Positions 52,700-61,864 of a stretch of DNA of 64,000 bases are shown here, one piece after another. Location of the stretch: assembly GCF_000375465.1 (NCBI RefSeq), contig NZ_AQXH01000003.1:62001-126000 (forward strand), read 5' to 3'. A program made the translations under genes and the position numbers. Origin of the DNA: Balneola vulgaris DSM 17893 (GTDB lineage: Bacteria; Bacteroidota; Rhodothermia; Balneolales; Balneolaceae). How positions within the stretch are numbered: position 1 is the stretch's first letter; each line of letters opens with the position of its first letter. The notes beneath the pieces were generated by a model. It saw only the letters and a program-made list of their open reading frames with translations, did no database searches and had not been told where the DNA came from.

Positions 52700-52879
52700 T
52701 CTTTCTTTTTAAATACACGGAACATTTCCTACCGAAAATAATTCCTATTTCGCATTGTATAATAAAATTTACATTGTACTACCAATTTAAGCCTTAATTA
52801 TCGATTATAAAGCCGATAATAGTTTAGGTTTTATACAACTAGTAGTAGAGAGTTTTAAGATAGCTAAAGTAGTGTACAA

Positions 52880-54163
52880 GTGATGACACATCTTTTCATA
52901 AAAGATCCGAGGGTAGTGTCGTTCATAGGAATTGTTGCGATTATTGGATACATATCTGATACCGTCTTTTTTTACATGAGCGATGGCACGGTCTATTTAA
53001 ATTACTTTACTACAAGTCTCACAATAATTTCACTTTTATATTTTTGGATCAAAAAACCAAGCATTGAAGTAGCTCTTTCTTCTTTCATCATCATATTGAT
53101 GGTCAATTTGATGGTAGCTCCTTACTTAGAGCTTACCCACACAAATTTTGCAGCCTTTTATATGAGGAATTCACTCATATTTTGGGTGATTTTACCAATT
53201 CTCGGCCTCATTATTAGCAAGCCTGTATTTGCAACCTGTTTAATATTTTACCTGATTCAATTTACTTCAGTAATATTTTTATCAAATGATCCTTTTTTAA
53301 GAGAGAGTGCAATCACGTTAATCTGTGTATTTACAGGGTATGTATATGTAATATTTTTTCTTTTAAAAACCCTAGACCAGAGTTACGAAGCTCGCGATTC
53401 ACTTATCACTGAACTCAAGAAGAATAACCAGCTCCTTAACCAGCAGAGTGATGAACTCTCCGCTTTAGTATCAACTAAAGACAAATTATTCTCAATCATT
53501 GCGCACGATTTACAATCACCATTTATGGGTATTTCAGGCTTAAGCGAAATGATAAAAACAGCTGCTAAACGACGAGAACTCGATCAAGTTGAAGAATACT
53601 CTTCACTTATTTCTCAAACCACAACTCGTACAAGTAACCTATTATCAAACCTTTTAGAATGGGCTACCACGCAATCGGGCAAATTAGAAATCAACGTTAG
53701 TGTATTAGATTTAGATCGATACGTTAATGAATCGATAGATTTGCTTAGTGAACATAAAAAGAGCAAAGAGATTCATATTCGGAAAAAGAATACTAACATT
53801 CAGATACAAGCAGATGCCAAAGGACTGCTTACCATATTACGCAACCTAATATCTAACGCGTTAAAGTTTACCCCAGCAGGCGGATTAATTGTTATAGAAG
53901 GCCACAATCATGAACATGAAGTGGTGGTAAGTGTCTCAGATACAGGCGTTGGTATAAAACCTGCTCAAAAAGAGCTTCTCTTTTCCAACGATAATTTCCA
54001 AAGTACCCGAGGAACTAATGAAGAGCAGGGAACAGGAATTGGACTTGGCTTATGTCATGAACTTGTGCAGTTACATAACGGTAAAATATGGGTAGAAAGT
54101 GAAGTTGGGAAAGGATCTACCTTCTATATTTCTCTTCCTAAAGTATATCATTCTCCAGATTAA
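52880..54163 (+). CDS. Multi-pass membrane histidine kinase
   Basis: This 427-residue kinase has an N-terminal membrane domain of about six helices (residues 10-170), a coiled-coil linker (about 172-200), HisKA (FSIIAHDLQSPFMGISGLSE, His209), and HATPase_c (NLISNALKFTPAGG; GTGIGLGLCHELVQLHNGK). No HAMP or PAS domain is seen. The 6-helix membrane domain resembles 7TM/MASE-like sensors, but the family is not recognised. It is monocistronic; no regulator is adjacent on its strand. The signal is unknown. Confidence 0.92.
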   Translation: MMTHLFIKDPRVVSFIGIVAIIGYISDTVFFYMSDGTVYLNYFTTSLTIISLLYFWIKKPSIEVALSSFIIILMVNLMVAPYLELTHTNFAAFYMRNSLIFWVILPILGLIISKPVFATCLIFYLIQFTSVIFLSNDPFLRESAITLICVFTGYVYVIFFLLKTLDQSYEARDSLITELKKNNQLLNQQSDELSALVSTKDKLFSIIAHDLQSPFMGISGLSEMIKTAAKRRELDQVEEYSSLISQTTTRTSNLLSNLLEWATTQSGKLEINVSVLDLDRYVNESIDLLSEHKKSKEIHIRKKNTNIQIQADAKGLLTILRNLISNALKFTPAGGLIVIEGHNHEHEVVVSVSDTGVGIKPAQKELLFSNDNFQSTRGTNEEQGTGIGLGLCHELVQLHNGKIWVESEVGKGSTFYISLPKVYHSPD

Positions 54164-54170
54164 TCGCCGT

Positions 54171-55535
54171 TTAGGTACTTCTTTTCTTTAGCTCGTTGAG
54201 CCTTTTTATAAGTAGACCTTCCCTCCCCTCTACCCCTGCTTCATAAAATTTCTTATGATCTATTTTATGTGGAAGGTATTTCTGCTCCACCCAATTTCCC
54301 GGATAAGCGTGTGGATACTTATAGTCTTTAGAAGCATTTTCAACGCCTAAATATCGTGCCGATACTTTGTTTGCTGTTTTATCCTTTAGATAGGCCGGCA
54401 CTTCCTGAACTCCATAATTCTCTATTTCAGAACGAGCTTCGAATATTGCTTTTGTGCTATTACTCTTCGGACAAAGTGCTAGATATATACAGGCATGAGA
54501 TAAAAAATACATCCCTTCAGGCATACCCGTTTTTAAGAATGCTTCATGGCATGAATTCACGATTGATAATGCATTTGGTTCGCCAATACCCACATCTTCA
54601 CTAGCAAAAATTAGGAGGCGTCTGAATATAAAATTAGGATCATCTCCCCCATTTAACATCGCATTCATCCAATATAATGCAGCGTCTGGGTCTGACCCTC
54701 GCATCGACTTTATAAAAGCAGATGCATAGTGATAATGTTCATCACCTGTTCGGTCATATCTCACATTTCGCCTTTGAATACTTTCCTTTGCAATGCTAAG
54801 TGTAATATTAATGTTATCATCTTCGGATTTCTTGGTAGATAATACCGCTACTTCTAAAGCATTTAGTGCATTTCTTACATCCCCACCCGCATATTCAGCT
54901 AAATGATCAAGTGCTTCTTTCTCCACCTTTATATCAACGCTTCCAAGTCCTTTTTCTTCATCCTCTAAGGCTCGTACTAGCATCCTTCGAACTTCCCCCT
55001 GGTTAAGTGGATGTAGTTCGAATAATTGGCATCTAGAAAGCAATGGATTTACCAGAGAGTAAAATGGGTTCTCAGTAGTTGCTCCCACTAAAGTAATGAT
55101 GCCTGATTCAAGATGAGGTAATAAAGCATCTTGTTGAGCCTTGTTCCATCGATGAATTTCATCCACAAAAAGAATAGTCTTCCGGCCATTCAATTTTTTC
55201 AGTTTCTCCGCTTTTTCTACAACCGATCTCAGCTCTTTAATACCATCAAGCACGGCATTGATTACCTGAAAACTAGCCTTAATCTCTTTTGAGATAACAT
55301 TCGCAAGTGTAGTCTTTCCTGAACTAGGTGGGCCATAAAAAATTAATGATCCGATCACCCCACTTTCAATCATTCTACGAAGCATCTTCCCTTCACCAAC
55401 TAAATGCTCTTGGCCTGCAAACTCACTCAAGGACTGTGGACGCATTCGGGTTGCTAACGGTTCACTAGAATCTGTTTGAGACATTGAAGGTTGATCGGAG
55501 GAAGTATCAGAAGGGTTGGTGTTAAATAAGTCCAT
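54171..55535 (-). CDS. rarA: Replication-associated recombination protein A (RarA/MgsA)
   Basis: This 454-residue AAA+ ATPase has the short N-terminal linker with MRPQSLSEFAGQEHLVGEGK, Walker A FYGPPSSGKTTLAN, Walker B FVDEIHRWNKAQQD, sensor 1 GATTENPF, and the C-terminal SSB-binding tetramerisation region (about 260-445; MRGSDPDAALYWMNAMLNGG; YKYPHAYPGNWVEQKYLP). RarA acts at stalled replication forks. It lies downstream of the photolyase on the same strand. Confidence 0.95.
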   Translation of the reverse strand: MDLFNTNPSDTSSDQPSMSQTDSSEPLATRMRPQSLSEFAGQEHLVGEGKMLRRMIESGVIGSLIFYGPPSSGKTTLANVISKEIKASFQVINAVLDGIKELRSVVEKAEKLKKLNGRKTILFVDEIHRWNKAQQDALLPHLESGIITLVGATTENPFYSLVNPLLSRCQLFELHPLNQGEVRRMLVRALEDEEKGLGSVDIKVEKEALDHLAEYAGGDVRNALNALEVAVLSTKKSEDDNINITLSIAKESIQRRNVRYDRTGDEHYHYASAFIKSMRGSDPDAALYWMNAMLNGGDDPNFIFRRLLIFASEDVGIGEPNALSIVNSCHEAFLKTGMPEGMYFLSHACIYLALCPKSNSTKAIFEARSEIENYGVQEVPAYLKDKTANKVSARYLGVENASKDYKYPHAYPGNWVEQKYLPHKIDHKKFYEAGVEGREGLLIKRLNELKKRST

Positions 55536-55584
55536 ATCATAATTGTAATTACATGTACAATATATGTTTATAATAAACCCTTAG

Positions 55585-55592
55585 CAAAGTTA
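55585..55592 (-). promoter_or_regulatory. Possible promoter box of rarA at the photolyase 3' end
   Basis: TAACTTTG (minus strand) matches TAnnTTTG and overlaps the last codons of the photolyase gene, about 50 bases before the rarA ATG. It may give rarA transcription independent of phrB, but no -33 box is clear. Confidence 0.35.
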
Positions 55593-57062
55593 TAACAGCG
55601 CTTTTTGATTGCCATAGGTGGATAGGTATTCGTCTAGTTTCACTTTCTTTCGAGTACTCTCGCTCGTCATATATCTTAGTTTCCCAAATATTGGCCGCTC
55701 TTGCCAAGCTCTATCAAACCTACCAAAACACCAAAATATACCCGAGTAGCTGTTTGGGTCTCGCCCATCTAATGCATATTTGTTATTAAGCTCTATTAGA
55801 TATGCTAAGGCTGTTCGATGATCTGGAGTCCATTCAATAACTTTCTTACCCCAGAGCATTCGCAGGTAATTATGGATTATGCCCTCTTCTCGAAGCTGAT
55901 TTTGAGCTGCATTCCAGATTTCATCATGTGTTTTAGACTGCTCTAACTCCTCAAAGCTATACACATATTCACGTTCGTCGTTTTTATGTTCTTCCATTGT
56001 TTTGAGTGCCCAATCTGGAAGGGAATCAAACTCATCATAGTTCTCTGTATGATGTGCATAATGAAAACCCACTTCACGCCAAGTAATCACTTCATCCAAA
56101 AACGATTGGATGCTGTCGTCACCATTAAAAAAGCCTGTATTTTTTCCACCGTTCGGTGTTAACTGATCTAAGTCCCAACCCTCTGGTTGATGTTCTAATA
56201 CCGCCCGAACAATTTCATATTCACTTATCTTTCCATAGTGCAACCAAGGACTTAACCCACTTGCCTTCTTTTTGTCAGGGTGATTCCTTTCTTCATAATC
56301 TGACAATGCATGCCCTATAAATTGACCTAATTTCCCCAGTGCCGCTGCCCTAGTCCCTATTACATCGGTAGCAGGAACACTATGATCAATATCAAGAGAT
56401 TCTACAGCACTAGGGATATCCTCCAACATGCTATCGGCGGCTGGATACTTTTCTAAGAACTCCTTGGGCAATGAATATTCTTTCTCCACTAAGTCATCCA
56501 AAGGATTATTCTTAGGTGGGTTAGTGAACCCTTCTTTAAAATGTTTCTGCATAGTCTTTCGAAAAAGGTAGGCCGAATAAGGTGCTTTATCTGTTACACC
56601 TATGGGGATAATCCCATTTGAATCTATGGTGATGTAAGGCACATTTATTTTATCAGCTACTCGCTCATTATGTTGCCTAACCACAAAAACAGGGTATTCA
56701 TCAGAAACGACAGCTGATGCCTTTTCAGCAAGCTCATAGAAAAGCCCTTTACCCGCATCTTTTTTAGGCTCCACAAAACTGTAGTATGGGATGTTATGCT
56801 CTTTGGCATAATCTAGATTTTCCTTCATCCCTTCCATAATAAAAGTATGGAAACGATCGCTACTCCAGGGGTAATCAATTGATAGGCCTTCATAGATTAA
56901 TAACGACTTTCCGTGCTTATTAGCTAAAGCAACGGCATATTCAAGGGCATAGTTATATCGAAACCGTCTGTTTATTTGCATCCAATACAGTACATAATCA
57001 CCATCATTATTAGGGTCATGATCGTTTCGGACAAACTTCCTGTAGCTATTTATATTCTTCAT
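55590..57062 (-). CDS. phr: Class II deoxyribodipyrimidine photolyase
   Basis: This 490-residue enzyme has YVLYWMQINRRFRYNYALEY near the N-terminus (class II cofactor-domain signature) and a C-terminal FAD domain with GLSPWLHYGKIS, VITWREVGFHYAHH, DALEQSKTHDEIWNAAQ-like segment (key part SKTHDEIWNAAQ), NYLRMLWGKKVIEW, and YSGIFWCFGRFDRAWQERPI. It repairs UV-induced cyclobutane dimers in visible light. The combination of NYLRMLWGKK and FGRFDRAW is class II rather than class I. The start at ATG 57062 precedes the standard N-terminal extension. It lies upstream of rarA on the same strand. Confidence 0.93.
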   Translation of the reverse strand: MKNINSYRKFVRNDHDPNNDGDYVLYWMQINRRFRYNYALEYAVALANKHGKSLLIYEGLSIDYPWSSDRFHTFIMEGMKENLDYAKEHNIPYYSFVEPKKDAGKGLFYELAEKASAVVSDEYPVFVVRQHNERVADKINVPYITIDSNGIIPIGVTDKAPYSAYLFRKTMQKHFKEGFTNPPKNNPLDDLVEKEYSLPKEFLEKYPAADSMLEDIPSAVESLDIDHSVPATDVIGTRAAALGKLGQFIGHALSDYEERNHPDKKKASGLSPWLHYGKISEYEIVRAVLEHQPEGWDLDQLTPNGGKNTGFFNGDDSIQSFLDEVITWREVGFHYAHHTENYDEFDSLPDWALKTMEEHKNDEREYVYSFEELEQSKTHDEIWNAAQNQLREEGIIHNYLRMLWGKKVIEWTPDHRTALAYLIELNNKYALDGRDPNSYSGIFWCFGRFDRAWQERPIFGKLRYMTSESTRKKVKLDEYLSTYGNQKALL

Positions 57063-57229
57063 TCTCAGTCTATTAAATTCTTAGTAATCTAACTAAATAC
57101 TATGCATTCGCATTCCAAAATTGTGCAGTATAAATATCATTTTAATCGTGAATTATAGAATTCTATAAAACTTAGTATTGAACTTTCTATCCCCCCTTCG
57201 AATTAGTATTATCTTGATATATAATACGG

Positions 57230-58339
57230 ATGGCAATGGCACAAAAAGTTAGCTTTAATAATAAAATTGATCGCGAGTTCAGCAAAGCGGTTAAGAACAG
57301 AGTACAACAATATTTTGATGAACAAGGCATTTCGAAGCATGCCAATGTTCAGATGGTATTAAAAACACTCATCATATTAACAGTATATGTAGGTGCCTAT
57401 TTAGGAATATTATTTGGGGGACTGCCACTATCTACAATGTGGGTACTTTGCCTAGTAATGGGTATTGGCATGGCAGGTATTGGTTTCTCAATATCTCATG
57501 ATGCGCTGCATGGCTCATACTCTTCCAATAATAAAGTAAACACGCTCATTGGGCTCACCTTCGACCTTGCTGGAGCTAATGGTTACATCTGGAAGATAAC
57601 CCATAATATCATTCATCATACTTACACAAATATTCACGGGCATGATGAAGATTTAGAAGTAGCTGAGTTTATTCGGTTATCACCGCACTCTGAATACAAG
57701 CCAATTCATCGGCTTCAACATATTTTAGCCTTCCCCGCTTATAGCTTTGCTACCTTATTTTGGGTTTTTGTGAAAGACTATTGGTACTTCTTCAAACCGG
57801 AATTAGGACCTTACGAAAACAAGAAGCATCCTTTAAAGGAATGGGTGATACTAATTGTTACTAAAGCTCTGTATTACACTTACACCCTAGTATTGCCATA
57901 CTTACTCCTGGATATAACTTGGTATCAGCTCGCCATCGGTTTTGTAAGCCTTCACCTTACTGCAGGACTTATACTAGGTATCATCTTTCAATTAGCTCAT
58001 GTAGTGGAAGAAACCACACACCCTATTCCCAATGAGCAAAACATGATTGAGAATCATTGGGTGATACACGAAATGTTGACTACCAATAATTTTGCTAGAG
58101 AAAACAAGGTATTATCTTGGTACATCGGTGGGTTGAATTACCAAATTGAACACCACTTATTTCCAAAAGTGTGTAGCATACATTATCCAAAAATTAGTCC
58201 TATTGTTGAAGAAACAGCCAAAGAATTCGGCATTCCTTATAACTGCCATGATACTTTTACTGAAGCTGTTCAATCTCATTATAAGACATTAAAAAAATTC
58301 GGAGACCCAAACTTTACTTGGTCTCCCTCGCTCGCCTAA
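57230..58339 (+). CDS. Membrane fatty-acid desaturase (linoleoyl-CoA desaturase-like)
   Basis: This 369-residue membrane protein has the three histidine boxes of acyl desaturases: HDALHG (about 86-91), HNIIHHTYTN (about 125-134), and QIEHHLFP (about 304-311). Four hydrophobic segments are arranged as in family COG3239. It probably inserts double bonds into acyl chains of membrane lipids; regioselectivity is unknown. It starts ATGGCAATG; an alternative ATG lies six bases in. The gap of 167 bases from the divergent photolyase contains AT-rich sequence with a possible TATAAT-like box. Confidence 0.9.
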   Translation: MAMAQKVSFNNKIDREFSKAVKNRVQQYFDEQGISKHANVQMVLKTLIILTVYVGAYLGILFGGLPLSTMWVLCLVMGIGMAGIGFSISHDALHGSYSSNNKVNTLIGLTFDLAGANGYIWKITHNIIHHTYTNIHGHDEDLEVAEFIRLSPHSEYKPIHRLQHILAFPAYSFATLFWVFVKDYWYFFKPELGPYENKKHPLKEWVILIVTKALYYTYTLVLPYLLLDITWYQLAIGFVSLHLTAGLILGIIFQLAHVVEETTHPIPNEQNMIENHWVIHEMLTTNNFARENKVLSWYIGGLNYQIEHHLFPKVCSIHYPKISPIVEETAKEFGIPYNCHDTFTEAVQSHYKTLKKFGDPNFTWSPSLA

Positions 58340-58363
58340 GATAGCTCGTAACAAATAATTACA

Positions 58364-58406
58364 TCCTACTATTGACTTAGTATTTAATACTATTATATTA
58401 GTAGGA
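58364..58406 (+). promoter_or_regulatory. BlaI-type operator and promoter of the BlaI/M56 pair
   Basis: A TTGACT (58372-58377) and TATATT (58394-58399), 16 bases apart, form a sigma-70-like promoter. In the spacer lies the perfect 15-base palindrome tagtatttaatacta (58378-58392). Outer arms tcctacta (58364) and tagtagga (58399-58406) form a second, larger inverted repeat. BlaI/MecI repressors bind dyads of TACTA/TAGTA type, so autoregulation is likely. Confidence 0.6.
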
Positions 58407-58422
58407 ACTAAATTATGTAATT

Positions 58423-58806
58423 ATGAGAAAATCACTTACCCCTCTTGGCGAAACTGAAATGGAAGTATTACATCATGTATGGGAGCTTGGTGAAGCGACC
58501 GTTGCTGATGTTCAAAAACGTATCCTGGCTAAACGAAAAGTGGCATACACCACCGTAATGACGGTAATGAAAAACCTCAACGACAAAGGGTATCTAAAAT
58601 TCAGAAAGCAGGGTGTAACGTACATTTACTCAGCAGCTATCAAACCAGAGAATGTTCGGCTAAATTTAGTGGATCAACTGGTGAAGAAGGTATTTAAAGG
58701 CTCTGCATCTGCTCTTGTTCAGACATTGGTTAAAGCTGAAAATTTAGAAGACGCAGATATAAAGGAACTCAAAGACCTTATTTCTAAAATGGAGGATGAA
58801 TCATGA
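58423..58806 (+). CDS. BlaI/MecI-family transcriptional repressor
   Basis: This 127-residue winged-helix protein has LTPLGETEMEVLHHVWELGE, the DVQKRILAKRKVAYTTVMTV recognition-helix region, and KGYLKFRKQGVTYIYSA wing. It is a dimeric repressor normally removed by a membrane metalloprotease. The next gene, overlapping by four bases (ATGA), is such an M56 protein, making a BlaI-BlaR1 pair. A palindrome overlapping the promoter suggests autoregulation. The inducing signal is unknown and no β-lactamase is nearby. Confidence 0.93.
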   Translation: MRKSLTPLGETEMEVLHHVWELGEATVADVQKRILAKRKVAYTTVMTVMKNLNDKGYLKFRKQGVTYIYSAAIKPENVRLNLVDQLVKKVFKGSASALVQTLVKAENLEDADIKELKDLISKMEDES

Positions 58807-60575
58807 GTAGCCTGTTTGATTTCTTTCAACTGTTTGGTGCTTTCGTTTTCGACACCATTTGGTTCCCCGTATTAGTTTGGTCGGCCATAGCAGCCATTAC
58901 TTTTCTCGTGCTAAAGCGTCTGCCAAATTTAGACCCTTTGTATCATTACCACATTCGTGTTGCAACGTTATTTGCTTTGCCAACGGGTTTAATGGCTACT
59001 TATCTATTGAATTACATACAGCCAGCCAATCAACTGAAAGAGGCCTTTAGTCCGATAATTATCATATTTAATAATCCTATTGGCACCCCCTCTGAATCCA
59101 GTATATCTGAGCTCGTATCCAATCAAACAAACTGGATGGAACCCAACTTTTTAATTGGATTTGTAACCTTTGTATTTGTTGTTATATCCATTCTTTCATT
59201 GATAAAGCTGATGTTCAATTATACTCAGCTTCATCAGCTACAAAGTAGCTTGCAAAAACAGGAATTAGAGGGCGATGAACTATCATTACAGGCTTCGAAA
59301 AAGAAAATATCTGTAGCTTACCACCCTCAAAATTTAAGTCCCTTTACATTTGGTTGGAGAGCTCCTCTCATCGTACTCCCTGAAAGCCTTAAACAAAATG
59401 ATGATAAAATTCAGATGGCTGTTCAGCACGAGTTGATCCACATTAAACGTGGAGATTACTTACTTAATCTCGCCCTTTCAGTTATTCAATCACTGTTTTG
59501 GTTCCACCCTCTGGTTCGTTTTGGTAATACTGAAATTGAAACGTACAGAGAAGTTTCATGTGATATAGAAGTGCTTCGAACTACAGATGTGAACCCAAAA
59601 AATTACGCTCAACTACTTTTAGAATTAATAACGATAAATCGAGGTCATGAATCACTCATTATGAACATGGCTTTAAATAACTCAACAATAAAAAAACGCA
59701 TCGAAACAATGAAACAACATAACATTCATAAATCGTCGTTTAAGCATGGGCTGTCGCTCTTACTTATTATGACATTAGCTATAGTAGCACCTATTGCCTG
59801 TACCGACATGCGCAATAGCGACCAATTAGCCCCTGAAGAACTAAACGCCATTAACTTGAACATCGACCATCCCACCATTTTTGTGAATGGAAATGAAGTA
59901 GCTACTTCAGAAAATTTGGTAAACGATAAAATTGAAGTAAACGCATTAAGTGGGATGGGCTTTAATATGGGTGGTTTTGGAACGCTTATACTTTCCACTC
60001 AACCTTTTGAAGGAGGAAAGGAAGCGGGAAGAATTCAAGACGAAACCATCAATCTTAGTTTGAAAGGACTCTCGATTGAAATTCAAAATAAAGCTAGCAA
60101 AATCTCTGATGTACCAATGAAAGTTTGGGCTAAGCTTTATGCAAAATCAGATCAGAACGTTCGTTTCATGACTATTGCCTATACCGATTTACAAGATGGA
60201 TCCTTTGAATCGAAATATGGCTTAAAGGAAATCAGCGATATTAAAGAAAAGCCTACCGATGAAGAGGTTTTCATTATAGTTGAAAGCATGCCTGAACTTA
60301 TTGGTGGAATGACAGGTCTCCAAAGCAAAGTAAACTATCCACAAGAAGCGATTGATCAGGGCATTGAAGGTAGAGTTACGGTTCAGTTCGTAGTTTCAAA
60401 AGAAGGGGACGTTATCGACCCTAAAGTAGTTCGTGGAATTGGAGCTGGTTGTGATGAGGAAGCTTTGCGAGTGGTAAGTGAAGCTAAGTTCAAACCTGGT
60501 GAGCAGCGCGGCAGAAAAGTAGCCCTTCAGATGTCGCTACCAATTTTATTTAAACTAACTGATTCTGAGTTCTAA
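58803..60575 (+). CDS. M56-family membrane metallopeptidase with C-terminal TonB domain (BlaR1-like)
   Basis: This 590-residue protein has membrane helices at about 15-35, 47-65, 110-135 and a fourth near 305-325. Its cytosolic protease domain carries the zinc motif HELIHIKRGD (His209, Glu210, His213), which fits M56 peptidases such as BlaR1. A long extracytoplasmic region follows, with a C-terminal TonB-like domain (about 500-588; VNYPQEAIDQGIEGRVTVQF; ALQMSLPILFKL). The expected role is signal-driven cleavage of BlaI; the TonB domain may sense or contact envelope proteins. No penicillin-binding sensor domain is seen. It is translationally coupled to the BlaI gene. Confidence 0.88.
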   Translation: MSSLFDFFQLFGAFVFDTIWFPVLVWSAIAAITFLVLKRLPNLDPLYHYHIRVATLFALPTGLMATYLLNYIQPANQLKEAFSPIIIIFNNPIGTPSESSISELVSNQTNWMEPNFLIGFVTFVFVVISILSLIKLMFNYTQLHQLQSSLQKQELEGDELSLQASKKKISVAYHPQNLSPFTFGWRAPLIVLPESLKQNDDKIQMAVQHELIHIKRGDYLLNLALSVIQSLFWFHPLVRFGNTEIETYREVSCDIEVLRTTDVNPKNYAQLLLELITINRGHESLIMNMALNNSTIKKRIETMKQHNIHKSSFKHGLSLLLIMTLAIVAPIACTDMRNSDQLAPEELNAINLNIDHPTIFVNGNEVATSENLVNDKIEVNALSGMGFNMGGFGTLILSTQPFEGGKEAGRIQDETINLSLKGLSIEIQNKASKISDVPMKVWAKLYAKSDQNVRFMTIAYTDLQDGSFESKYGLKEISDIKEKPTDEEVFIIVESMPELIGGMTGLQSKVNYPQEAIDQGIEGRVTVQFVVSKEGDVIDPKVVRGIGAGCDEEALRVVSEAKFKPGEQRGRKVALQMSLPILFKLTDSEF

Positions 60576-60617
60576 AAGACTCATAATACATCTATTACAT
60601 AGTAGCATATATATAGG

Positions 60618-60646
60618 TGAAGAGGAGCTTAGGCTCCTCTTTTTTT
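60618..60646 (+). terminator. Terminator of the BlaI/M56 operon
   Basis: A 9-bp perfect stem aagaggagc / gctcctctt with a TTAG loop is followed by eight T. Confidence 0.9.
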
Positions 60647-60719
60647 TATTTATATTATTTTGAAACCTTACCGGAAAGCCTTCGTACCAAGAGCCGATTG
60701 CAATTAATTTTTATATGAT

Positions 60720-60899
60720 ATGCCTGCTAAATTAAGAAAGTCTAGAAAAGATAAAATGCTTGCTGGTGTTTGTGCTGGTATAGCTGAATACTTAGGATGG
60801 GATCCAACCATTGTTCGTATTTTATTCGTGATATTCGCTTTCAGTTATGGAATGGCCATCCTTGCTTACTTTATCTTGGCTATTGTAATGCCCGACTAA
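60720..60899 (+). CDS. PspC-domain small membrane protein
   Basis: This 59-residue frame is too short for an automatic track. It begins MPAKLRKSRKDKMLAGVCAG and continues IAEYLGWDPTIVRILFVIFA into one transmembrane segment, which is the PspC domain (phage-shock-protein C-like). The DPTIVRILF motif is the family hallmark. Such proteins anchor stress sensing at the inner membrane. No pspA or other phage-shock gene is adjacent. A weak promoter could lie in the 150-base gap upstream. Confidence 0.8.
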   Translation: MPAKLRKSRKDKMLAGVCAGIAEYLGWDPTIVRILFVIFAFSYGMAILAYFILAIVMPD

Positions 60900-61003
60900 T
60901 TACACTCTTTTTTAAACCCTATTAGCTCACATATACTTATGCTGAGCTTTTCTTGTTTAATACACCTTCTCTTAGCATCTTAGGCCAACAAATTTTTAAG
61001 CAT

Positions 61004-61855
61004 ATGAAAGTTGGTTTAGTTGGTGACGCAACACGCACAGTAGCATGGGAAAAGCATTTACGTCCACATGCCATTGTGAGTGAGGTAGATTTAGTATCGA
61101 ATGTAGAACAGCTTGGAAAGGTTGATGCCTGTTTCATTTTAAATGATACTCCAAACAACTTAGAAGTTGTTCTCAATGCCGTTCAACACGGATATCATAC
61201 TTTTCTAATTGCAAAGCAGCCCACACAAGGGGAAATGATTGAACGCATCCATCGGGCCTCAAAAGAAGCCGGAGTTAAAGTTCAGTTTTCGCATTGGCCT
61301 ACACTCGCGCCAGCCACTCAATGGATGATGAACTCAATGCATCGTCCATCCTTACTTATAAGTACCAAGCATATCAATCGAAATACTATGATTGATGCCT
61401 TATCAGAGTTTAGAAACGCATGGGTTGACGAACTCGGATTAGCTCTAAAATGGATAAATAGTGGCATTCATCATATTGAAGCGAAACAACAGTATTTAGA
61501 CGACACTAACCCTGTAGCTATCATTCTTTCACTTCGATTCGATAATGGGTCATCGGCTAACATTTCTATTTATGCGGCCTCTGATGAAAACCAGCATCAA
61601 CGAATTGTTTGCTCAAAAACGGAAGTCTTAGACTGTAATGTATCCAAACAGCAAATTCGAATTGGAAGGCTTAACGATGGAAGCCATTTATTTTTTGGAA
61701 AGCAAGAATTTGACCCTTCCAAAGCAGCTGAAAAAGCCGCTCTCCTCTTCTTGAAAGCGGTTCAACTGAATACAGAAACAGCCTATTCAAGCTATGATGC
61801 CCTGCAACTATCTCAGCTAGTGGAGAAAGTAGAACAGCGCTTAAAAATGTTCTAA
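61004..61855 (+). CDS. Gfo/Idh/MocA-like oxidoreductase homologue
   Basis: This protein of about 283 residues starts KVGLVGDATRTVAWEKHL, a Rossmann-like β1-loop-α without the full GxGxxG. It contains VDACFILNDTPNNLEVVLNA and HGYHTFLIAKQPTQGEM, which follow the Gfo/Idh/MocA pattern (a strand with the (C/V)xxNxP region and the conserved K-P). The second half is a β-rich domain (about 115-270). The missing nucleotide-binding glycines and the shortened C-terminus (family often 330-380) leave dehydrogenase activity in doubt. An ATG at 60953 would add 17 residues without support. Confidence 0.6.
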   Translation: MKVGLVGDATRTVAWEKHLRPHAIVSEVDLVSNVEQLGKVDACFILNDTPNNLEVVLNAVQHGYHTFLIAKQPTQGEMIERIHRASKEAGVKVQFSHWPTLAPATQWMMNSMHRPSLLISTKHINRNTMIDALSEFRNAWVDELGLALKWINSGIHHIEAKQQYLDDTNPVAIILSLRFDNGSSANISIYAASDENQHQRIVCSKTEVLDCNVSKQQIRIGRLNDGSHLFFGKQEFDPSKAAEKAALLFLKAVQLNTETAYSSYDALQLSQLVEKVEQRLKMF

Positions 61856-61864
61856 AGCGAGCCG

